NCBI GenBank assembly: GCA_030637065.1
Contig: DAOVVQ010000181.1
Location: 1 to 7,798, forward strand
DNA: 7,798 nucleotides
DNA from: Planctomycetota bacterium
GTDB taxonomy: Bacteria; Planctomycetota; Phycisphaerae; Sedimentisphaerales; Anaerohalosphaeraceae
Direction: 5' to 3'
Under the pieces are notes generated by a model. That model made no database searches. It was not told where the DNA came from and saw only the letters and a list, made by a program, of their open reading frames with translations. Each line of letters opens with the position of its first letter. Position 1 is the stretch's first letter. Of the stretch, positions 1 through 5,086 are shown piece by piece. The position numbers and the translations under genes are program-made.

Positions 1-3000
1 ATCCACGACTCACCCAAACGACCAATATCGAACAGGTTGATTATGCCGTCTGCTACCGGGTCTACCGGCGAAAGGACCGGCTGTAAGGGCTGGTCGACAT
101 CACTGAGACCGGAAAGGCTGACAACCTCCGCATGACTTAACGCGTAGTCATAGATCTGGAAATCGTCCATCTTGCCGACGTAATAACCGCTGTCGCCATC
201 GGTACTGGCACCTATCTTAGAGCTGCCCCAACCACCAACACCTATCGGCTGGGCCGCCCGCTTATCGCGAGATACCATCACACCGTTATGATACATCCAC
301 ATAAAGCCCGTGCTTACATCCTTCACGAAGCAGTAGTGGTTCCACTGACCAACGTAATCCTCGGGGCTGTCCTGTATCCACGTAACGCGATCCCACCATT
401 CGTTGGGATCTCTCGGACCTGCACCGAACTCGGCACGACCAACGCTCTCGGGATTGACCGCGGCATCGTCCTTGACCCACACCGAGATTGACACCGCATC
501 GCTGATACCTGTGAACACCGCACTCGGGATCGAAACACCGAACGTCCCGTCAAAGGCCAGACAACCGCTGCCGCCTCTGCCACCCGCCGCATCCCAAGCA
601 CCTGCCCCAGCCGCATCGACCGTTGCATCATTGCTATTACCGGAATCGTCCGCGGCATTCGTGCCCGTCGTCTCATCGAACAAATAGTGAGCCTGCAACC
701 CGCCGCTGTTAGGCGTAACCGCCGCCACATTATATTCCCTCTCAAGCCATGCATCGTTGATAACCTCGAGGTCGTCCTCGTCCGTCGTGCAATCGTAGTT
801 AAAGCTCGTCGTCACATATTCGGGCTTGCAACGAGGCGGATAGAGAATGATATCGTCGAACGAAACATAACCGTAATCCTGCGAAGGAGTAGCCTCACTG
901 CCGGAGTTGACTCCGATGATCAGTTTCGTCACATCCGTAAGGTCCACGCCAAAGGCCGCAAGGTCAACATCCCACGTCTGCCAGCCTTCCCAGTCTTCCT
1001 GAACCAGATCGCCGGCGTCGCCCGCGTAGGCGGAAGTACCGCTGCCGGCACTGCCGTCTTCGACCGTCAGGTACATACCCGCGGCAACATTATTCGGCTC
1101 GCCCTTGAACGTCAGCGAAAGCGAAACCGCCCCGCCAGTCGTCCAGTCCTGACCGGCGCCAAACGTCAGCGAGGCCTCAGAGTCACCCGACCCGCTCGCC
1201 GCATTGTAACGCACACCCATACTATTGCCGTAAAACTCATCATTCAGCACTATCACAGCCCCGTTCTCCACCCACACAGCCTTCAAAGCCGTCGTGTCGG
1301 CATAACCGTCATAGTTCTCGACAATGATCGTATCCAGAACCGAAAAGCTCCAGACGGTCCCCTTGGTCAGAGGTGGAATACCGGCCCCGCTGTTGACCTC
1401 GTCGATCCGCCAGTAGACCGTCTCGCCAAAGTTAAGCCCGCTGACATCATACGTCGTCACCGCGACTCCCTGCCGAATCTTATACACTACCGGCGTCAAA
1501 ATCGTTGCATCATTGACATCTGCAAAGCTCGTCCCTACGTAAACATCATGGTCCGTAGCATAATCACCCGCAGACCAGCTCAGCGTAACAGGACCGGTAG
1601 GATCAAGCTCAACCGCAACGTTGTCCGCAGGACTTTCGTTATACGCAAACCTCAAAAGCGTAAGATCCTTTGATACCGTAGTCTTGTTCGTGCCCGCATC
1701 GTACTCGACCCGAACCGCCCTGCCCAGGCCGGTGCTCTTTTCTACAATCCAGTTGTTATCCGCATAACCCTGAACAGTACTCGTATCGTCACCGTTCAAA
1801 ATCAACACACCGTTATCTAACGTAATCTTCCCCGTTGCCGACATAACCAGATTAGCCGCACGAATCGTACTGGCATCGAGATTAACATCACCCGTCGAGC
1901 CGTCAGAACCGACATCAAGATCGCCCGACGTAGTAATCTCGCCACCGGTCATATTGATCGTACCGACACCGGTAATGCCGTTGTTCGCCTTGCCGACAAT
2001 TACATCAGAGTTTGAACTCACGGTACCACCGCTGATATTGAACTCGCCGCTCCTGTTGTCAGCTTTATAGCTCTGCCGGCCTATCTGCATAGCGGACGCC
2101 AGATTCACAGTTCCCCCGGACAGGTTAAACGTGCCATCACCCTTTTGGCCGACTCGGAATGCACCTGTCACATTCAAACTGCCGTCTGACATATCCAGCA
2201 GACCGGTTGCAGCGTCGTTATCGGCAACAAATATCTGGTTGCTGGTTGAAACCGTTCCACCATCCACGTAAAACTCAGCAAACGAACCACCTCCGCTTCC
2301 TATTTCGATTTTTATCGCACTAATCGTACCGTCATCAAGCTGTACACGACCGATAGAGTTGCTCAAACCGACCATCAGATTGTTCGATATATCAAGCTCG
2401 CCGCCGGTCATGTTAATCGTACCCTCGCTGACACCGCCCCCCCGGCCAACATCGGTTACCGCAGCGACACTCATAGAGCCGCCCGATATGTTAAGAGTAC
2501 CAATACCGTTGTAGCCGATCCGGGTCGTCTTAACCACGCTCAAGCTGCCCCCTGATATATCGATCAAGCCCCTTGCCGGGCCGGTGGCGTTATTGGCAAC
2601 ATACCGATCACCCACAAACGAAGCTGTTCCCCCTTCCAGGTAAAACTCACCCGTCGAATTAGCTCCATTACCTATCCTGACGTTGCTGACCCCAACCGCA
2701 AGAACGCCGCCGGTCATCCGCAGTTTACCAAACGTTCCGCCGTAACCAACCCTCAGAAAATTCGGGTCCGCCGCATCCGCCCCAACGTGCGTAGCGTCGA
2801 TCAGACACGCCGGATCGGTCACAAGCATATCTCTTATACGCACGTCCGCAAACTGCGTCGGAACCGCCCCCGTACTCCAGTTCGCCCCCGTCTTCCAGAA
2901 ATCGTCCCCGCCGCTACCGGTCCAGTTCGTAACCTGCAAACCGAAACTCTCGCCGCAAAACCCCAAAAGAACAACCGACGTGACCAACAACAATGTCTTA

Positions 3001-3008
3001 CTTCGCAT
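1..3008 (-). CDS. Secreted beta-repeat / Fn3-like / LamG-domain protein, C-terminus cut by window edge
   Basis: The frame is open for 1002 codons from ATG at 3008 to the left edge; an in-frame TGA at 3024-3026 lies just upstream, and a strong GAGGAGG sits 6 bases before the ATG. Residues 1-23 form a signal peptide: RSK, a hydrophobic core TLLLVTSVVLLGF, then a likely cut after SFG. A W-rich N-terminal segment leads into about twelve GG-type repeats (roughly 90-400, e.g. TINMTGGELDI) expected to fold as a beta-solenoid. Next come an Fn3-like module (about 469-536, ending YWRIDEVN), a CBM-like beta-sandwich (about 559-724, FDDIILYPP), a dockerin-like stub (about 740-755, DDLEVINDAWL) and a LamG-like jelly roll (about 771-960). 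The last visible residues, DGIINLFDIGRLGESW, resemble a dockerin/EF-hand tail. The protein is probably exported and binds carbohydrate or surfaces; no catalytic residues were recognised. The substrate is unknown. Confidence 0.9.
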   Translation of the reverse strand, partial: MRSKTLLLVTSVVLLGFCGESFGLQVTNWTGSGGDDFWKTGANWSTGAVPTQFADVRIRDMLVTDPACLIDATHVGADAADPNFLRVGYGGTFGKLRMTGGVLAVGVSNVRIGNGANSTGEFYLEGGTASFVGDRYVANNATGPARGLIDISGGSLSVVKTTRIGYNGIGTLNISGGSMSVAAVTDVGRGGGVSEGTINMTGGELDISNNLMVGLSNSIGRVQLDDGTISAIKIEIGSGGGSFAEFYVDGGTVSTSNQIFVADNDAATGLLDMSDGSLNVTGAFRVGQKGDGTFNLSGGTVNLASAMQIGRQSYKADNRSGEFNISGGTVSSNSDVIVGKANNGITGVGTINMTGGEITTSGDLDVGSDGSTGDVNLDASTIRAANLVMSATGKITLDNGVLILNGDDTSTVQGYADNNWIVEKSTGLGRAVRVEYDAGTNKTTVSKDLTLLRFAYNESPADNVAVELDPTGPVTLSWSAGDYATDHDVYVGTSFADVNDATILTPVVYKIRQGVAVTTYDVSGLNFGETVYWRIDEVNSGAGIPPLTKGTVWSFSVLDTIIVENYDGYADTTALKAVWVENGAVIVLNDEFYGNSMGVRYNAASGSGDSEASLTFGAGQDWTTGGAVSLSLTFKGEPNNVAAGMYLTVEDGSAGSGTSAYAGDAGDLVQEDWEGWQTWDVDLAAFGVDLTDVTKLIIGVNSGSEATPSQDYGYVSFDDIILYPPRCKPEYVTTSFNYDCTTDEDDLEVINDAWLEREYNVAAVTPNSGGLQAHYLFDETTGTNAADDSGNSNDATVDAAGAGAWDAAGGRGGSGCLAFDGTFGVSIPSAVFTGISDAVSISVWVKDDAAVNPESVGRAEFGAGPRDPNEWWDRVTWIQDSPEDYVGQWNHYCFVKDVSTGFMWMYHNGVMVSRDKRAAQPIGVGGWGSSKIGASTDGDSGYYVGKMDDFQIYDYALSHAEVVSLSGLSDVDQPLQPVLSPVDPVADGIINLFDIGRLGESW

Positions 3009-3014
3009 GACAAA

Positions 3015-3021
3015 CCTCCTC
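3015..3021 (-). promoter_or_regulatory. Shine-Dalgarno of the LamG-domain protein
   Basis: Read on the minus strand this is GAGGAGG, six bases upstream of the ATG at 3008. Together with the in-frame stop at 3024-3026 it fixes the start of the secreted protein. Confidence 0.8.
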
Positions 3022-3065
3022 AATCAATTTGAGTTTAGACTTACACCAAATCTCCCATGGCATAT

Positions 3066-3087
3066 ATTATCGCGTACCCTGTGTACG
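3066..3087 (-). promoter_or_regulatory. Possible -10 box and adjoining inverted repeat upstream of the LamG-domain gene
   Basis: On the minus strand GATAAT (3066-3071) is a fair -10 box about 58 bases before the start codon. I see no good -35 box at 16-18 bases spacing. Immediately upstream is the inverted repeat CGTAC-CCTGT-GTACG (3073-3087), which would lie in the -10/-35 spacer and could be an operator. Five-base arms are short enough to arise by chance, so this is a weak call. Confidence 0.2.
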
Positions 3088-3397
3088 AAATTTCCACTTC
3101 ACGTCACAGAAAACAAGCAGAGAAGTTTGCGCATGGCCCCAACCAACAACCTCCCTTACCCGGTCAAGATTGCCCCGCAATATCCGCGAGACAAATCTCA
3201 CCACGTTAATTCTATCACATTCAGGCCCGATTTCCAAAGACTTTTTTGAAAAAATCTCCTACCGCCACGATATTATAGGTCCTTATTAATCCGCAATCCA
3301 AAAACAAAGACCGATCCCCCACACATCCGTACCCAAAACCCCCTTTTCGCCTTACCCAAACCTCCCATCCTGCAAAGACCGTATAATCCCGCCAAAT

Positions 3398-3531
3398 AGC
3401 CCCCTGAGCGAAGCCGAACGGGGGCTGTTAAGCAGTTCTGCCCCGAAGGGGCTGTTAAGTTCAGCCCAGGGTCAGCGAAGCGCCACCCTGGGTAAACGAC
3501 ACCACGCATCCTTAATATACCCTGAAAGGGT
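3398..3531. repeat. Four-hairpin cluster (copy A) upstream of lemA
   Basis: Four perfect inverted repeats follow one another: AGCCCCC/GGGGGCT (3398-3404 with 3420-3426), GCCCC-gaa-GGGGC (3440-3452), CCCAGGGT/ACCCTGGG (3465-3472 with 3485-3492) and ACCCT-gaa-AGGGT (3519-3531). A 12-base direct repeat, GGGGCTGTTAAG, occurs at 3421-3432 and 3448-3459. The last three hairpins match in order and type the cluster at 4535-4615 on the other side of lemA. This fits a dispersed intergenic repeat of REP or MITE-like character; no transposase or target-site duplication is visible. A minus-strand frame of 78 codons crosses it and is judged spurious. Confidence 0.7.
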
Positions 3532-3648
3532 TATGTAAAATCTGCTCGATATACAATGCCATATGGATCAGGCACGAGAATAAAGCGCAAAAATGCCCCC
3601 AAACCCAGACCACAGCCACCCATCGCCGCAGCACTAAACCATTTTTGT

Positions 3649-3677
3649 TTGACTCCAATACCGTTTTTGCTTACATT
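3649..3677 (+). promoter_or_regulatory. Predicted sigma-70-type promoter for lemA
   Basis: TTGACT (3649-3654, five of six consensus bases) and TACATT (3672-3677, four of six) are separated by exactly 17 bases. Transcription would start near 3684, giving a leader of about 80 bases before the lemA start. No other promoter for lemA was evident between it and the hairpin cluster. Confidence 0.4.
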
Positions 3678-3752
3678 GCTGCCATTGGCCCCCAGCCGGA
3701 AATACTGCTTGCTGTGGGATCGTGTAAAAAAACCGGACGAAATGTCTTAATT

Positions 3753-3758
3753 AAGGAG
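3753..3758 (+). promoter_or_regulatory. Shine-Dalgarno of lemA
   Basis: AAGGAG lies seven bases upstream of the ATG at 3766 and decides that start. It overlaps the 10-base palindrome CTTAATTAAG (3746-3755), which may be coincidental. Confidence 0.8.
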
Positions 3759-3765
3759 AAATAAG

Positions 3766-4320
3766 ATGGGACCAGCAATCGTTATAGGCGTAATTGTACT
3801 ACTGATTATCGTCACCGTCATCGGCATGTACAATTCGCTGGTTCGGCTGAGGAACCAGGTCGACAACGCATGGTCGCAGATCGACGTCCAGTTGAAGAGG
3901 CGGCACGATCTCATCCCCAACCTCGTAGAGACCGCCAAAGGCTACATGCAGCACGAGCGAGACACCTTCGAGTCGATAACCAGGGCCAGGAGCCAGGCGA
4001 TGGGAGCCGGCTCGGTCTCGGAATCGTCCAAAGCCGAGGGCGCCTTAAGCGGAGCACTGAGCAACTTCATGCTGGTAGTAGAAAATTACCCGGACCTCAA
4101 AGCAAACCAGAATTTCCTCTCACTACAGGAAACCCTAACCAGCACAGAAAACAAGATCGCCTTCGCACGCCAGGGCTACAACGACCAGGTACTCTTCTTC
4201 AACAACAAAACCCAAATGTTCCCCTCGAACATAATAGCAAACTCATTCAACTTCAAAAAAAGAGACTTCTTCGAAATAGAAAACCAAGCAGAAAGAGAAG
4301 TACCAAAAGTAAGCTTCTAA
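3766..4320 (+). CDS. lemA: LemA family membrane protein
   Basis: This is a complete 184-residue LemA protein, the usual length for the family. An N-terminal membrane segment (about residues 4-22, AIVIGVIVLLIIVTVIG) is followed by the family signature YNSLVRLRNQVDNAWSQIDV and the helical stretch RRHDLIPNLVETAKGYMQHE. The C-terminal hallmarks are present: YND (138-140), FPSNIIA (152-158) and FNFKKRDFFE (161-170), ending PKVSF. The family has an N-terminal anchor and an all-helical bundle; its biochemical role is poorly defined. LemA genes often sit beside TPM-domain or M48 peptidase genes, but here no partner follows and repeats flank both sides. A promoter-like pair at 3649-3677 suggests separate transcription. 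The family call is firm; the function is not. Confidence 0.95.
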   Translation: MGPAIVIGVIVLLIIVTVIGMYNSLVRLRNQVDNAWSQIDVQLKRRHDLIPNLVETAKGYMQHERDTFESITRARSQAMGAGSVSESSKAEGALSGALSNFMLVVENYPDLKANQNFLSLQETLTSTENKIAFARQGYNDQVLFFNNKTQMFPSNIIANSFNFKKRDFFEIENQAEREVPKVSF

Positions 4321-4352
4321 CGTCGATTGTTTAACACTACGCCCAGTAATCA

Positions 4353-4379
4353 GTAGGGTGGGCCTTGGCCCACGCTGAA
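4353..4379. repeat. GTAGGGTG-type hairpin 1
   Basis: GTGGGCC-tt-GGCCCAC (4358-4373) is a perfect 7-base inverted repeat preceded by AGTAGG. Its right arm with flank, TGGCCCACGCTGAA (4366-4379), recurs exactly at 4916-4929. The hairpin ends about 50 bases beyond the lemA stop; with no T run after it, it is unlikely to be an intrinsic terminator. Confidence 0.65.
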
Positions 4380-4383
4380 ATCT

Positions 4384-4397
4384 GGATACTGGATACT
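4384..4397. repeat. Tandem GGATACT duplication
   Basis: GGATACT is repeated twice head to tail, followed shortly by related words (GAATACTG near 4405). It lies between hairpins and probably belongs to the same degenerate repeat material. Confidence 0.4.
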
Positions 4398-4417
4398 ATC
4401 CACTGAATACTGATTTG

Positions 4418-4461
4418 GGTGGCAGCCACCGAGGCAACGCCGAGGTGGATGGTTGCCATCC
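4418..4461. repeat. Two adjacent short hairpins
   Basis: GGTGGC-a-GCCACC (4418-4430) and GGATGG-ttg-CCATCC (4447-4461) are perfect 6-base inverted repeats 16 bases apart. They resemble the other hairpin modules here but have different arm sequences. Confidence 0.5.
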
Positions 4462-4500
4462 TTTTGATTTGAATCTGTGAAACCCGCGCAATCACCCGGC

Positions 4501-4521
4501 AGGGCCGGCCCTGGCCCACGC
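4501..4521. repeat. 12-base palindrome with a partial repeat arm
   Basis: AGGGCCGGCCCT (4501-4512) is a perfect palindrome. It overlaps CCCTGGCCCACGC (4509-4521), which is repeated exactly at 4913-4925 and matches the right arm of the hairpin at 4358-4373. This looks like a truncated or fused repeat copy. Confidence 0.5.
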
Positions 4522-4534
4522 GGAAAATTAACCA

Positions 4535-4615
4535 GCCCCAAAGGGGCGAAAACAATACAGCCCAGGGCAACGCCCTGGGTATCGAAACAAAAAAACGCCT
4601 AAGCCCTGAAAGGGC
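4535..4615. repeat. Three-hairpin cluster (copy B) downstream of lemA
   Basis: Three perfect inverted repeats follow in order: GCCCC-aaa-GGGGC (4535-4547), CCCAGGGC-aac-GCCCTGGG (4561-4579) and GCCCT-gaa-AGGGC (4603-4615). They match the last three hairpins of the cluster at 3398-3531 in order, stem words and the gaa loop of the final hairpin. The intervening bases differ, so the copies are diverged or only the stems are conserved. Confidence 0.7.
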
Positions 4616-4644
4616 GACACAAAGAAACCGAACCAGCCCGGTGC

Positions 4645-4668
4645 CATGCTGGTACTCGCACAAGCATG
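4645..4668. repeat. CATGCT/AGCATG hairpin
   Basis: CATGCT (4645-4650) and AGCATG (4663-4668) form a 6-base inverted repeat with a 12-base loop. It sits immediately upstream of the gene remnant at 4683. The GTG at 4641 that would extend that reading frame lies inside this repeat unit, which argues against it as a start. Confidence 0.45.
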
Positions 4669-4682
4669 TTGAAGATATTAAA

Positions 4683-4928
4683 ATGGCAAAACGCAAAGAC
4701 ATACTAAACGCCGCATTAAAAGCACTACTCGCAGGCGCAGAAACCTCGCCTCTAATCAAGATCCCCGCCACATTCATCGCCGAACTCGCATCACTGCCAA
4801 AAGACCAGCAGGAACGTCTTGGGGCCCTTAAATTTCCCAGAACAAAAATGACACCCCGTAGGATGGGTAACTCGTTACCCATGCGGATTACTTGTTTAGC
4901 CGGCAGGCCGCACCCTGGCCCACGCTGA
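4683..4928 (+). pseudogene. Apparent 5' remnant of a lost gene, fused to repeat sequence
   Basis: From ATG 4683 the frame begins MAKRKDILNAALKALLAG and continues through KIPATFIAELASLPKDQQERL, a protein-like amphipathic stretch rich in Lys, Ala and Leu. After about 45-50 codons (near 4825-4835) that character ends and the frame runs into a hairpin repeat (4863-4882) and a repeat arm before stopping at 4928. I read this as the N-terminal end of a longer helical protein truncated by repeat insertion or deletion. The style is like the short N-terminal region ahead of larger multidomain proteins, but I cannot name a family. There is no good Shine-Dalgarno. A genuine small protein of 81 residues from this ATG is the alternative. 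Confidence 0.35.
4858..4882. repeat. GTAGGATG-type hairpin 2
   Basis: ATGGGTAAC-tc-GTTACCCAT (4863-4882) is a perfect 9-base inverted repeat preceded by GTAGG, the strongest hairpin in the window. The layout matches hairpin modules 1 and 3: a shared left flank with different inner arms. It interrupts the reading frame of the remnant at 4683. Confidence 0.65.
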
Positions 4929-4942
4929 ATACTTTGCCAAAT

Positions 4943-4964
4943 GTAGGGTGCGATATTTCGCACC
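4943..4964. repeat. GTAGGGTG-type hairpin 3
   Basis: GGTGCGA-tatt-TCGCACC (4947-4964) is a perfect 7-base inverted repeat with the GTAGGGTG left flank starting at 4943. It follows 13 bases after the repeat arm at 4916-4929. Confidence 0.6.
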
Positions 4965-4984
4965 AATGAACCAGCCCCACGCGG

Positions 4985-5086
4985 TCACTTGATCGGCCAG
5001 CCACCGTGCCCCTCGATTATCTCGTCAACCGTTGCCATAGCTCTGATCGTATCACCAAGCGAAACCGTTATCTTCTTCTCCTGCGT
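4985..5086 (-). other. Open -1 frame continuing past the MmeI-like stop
   Basis: If reading slips back one base at the A6 tract (plus-strand T run 5086-5091), the MmeI-like protein would avoid its TAA at 5068-5070 and gain 33 residues. These begin TQEKKITVSLGDT and end DEIIEGHGGWPIK before TGA at 4985-4987. The stretch looks protein-like and is not repeat sequence. In its own frame it has no good start: the only ATG gives 17 residues with no Shine-Dalgarno. It could be a natural C-terminal extension lost by frameshift, a product of slippage, or chance. Confidence 0.3.

Larger units (their letters stand above)
3009..3397. other. Divergent intergenic region, left part
   Basis: Apart from the Shine-Dalgarno and weak promoter elements of the leftward gene, I see no gene or clear RNA structure here. 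The short plus-strand frames across 2980-3289 lack ribosome binding sites, overlap each other or the LamG gene start, and have no recognisable protein features. The sequence becomes AT-rich around 3200-3290. Confidence 0.5.
4321..4984. other. Repeat-dense convergent intergenic region
   Basis: This 664-base stretch between the 3' ends of lemA and the MmeI-like gene holds at least nine inverted repeats and one apparent gene fragment, listed separately. A 209-codon minus-strand frame spans 4337-4966, but it is read through the hairpins, lacks a clear ribosome binding site and shows no family features, so I treat it as spurious. I see no transposase gene and no hairpin followed by a T run on either strand. 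Confidence 0.7.

Noticed and set aside
323..754. 143-codon minus-strand frame
   Set aside because: It is a different frame within the LamG-domain gene; the Arg-rich translation is a shadow of that gene.
687..1673. 328-codon plus-strand frame
   Set aside because: It lies exactly codon-on-codon antisense to the LamG-domain gene, which rarely uses TTA, CTA or TCA in this part. The minus frame has clear domains, a signal peptide and a Shine-Dalgarno; this one has none.
3238..3258. T6-g-A6 inverted repeat as a terminator or RNA element
   Set aside because: The self-complementary part is only A and T with a one-base loop, so it cannot form a stable hairpin.
2980..3289. Two overlapping plus-strand frames of 86-89 codons
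   Set aside because: They overlap the start and control region of the leftward gene and each other, lack ribosome sites, and have no recognisable features.
3273..3509. 78-codon minus-strand frame
   Set aside because: Half of it is the hairpin cluster 3398-3509 and it shows no protein-family features.
3556..3750. 64-codon plus-strand frame ending 15 bases before lemA
   Set aside because: No Shine-Dalgarno precedes its ATG, it covers the predicted lemA promoter, and its Pro-rich composition looks non-coding.
4358..4373. Intrinsic terminator for lemA
   Set aside because: The stem is strong and well placed, but no T run follows on the plus strand, and the same type of hairpin occurs elsewhere in non-terminator positions.
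4337..4966. 209-codon minus-strand frame
   Set aside because: It is translated through the hairpin repeats and antisense to the gene remnant. It has no Shine-Dalgarno and no recognisable domain; its length is a by-product of GC-rich repeats.
3398..4990. CRISPR array
   Set aside because: The repeats are palindromic modules of different sequence and irregular spacing, with no constant repeat and spacer lengths and no cas genes.
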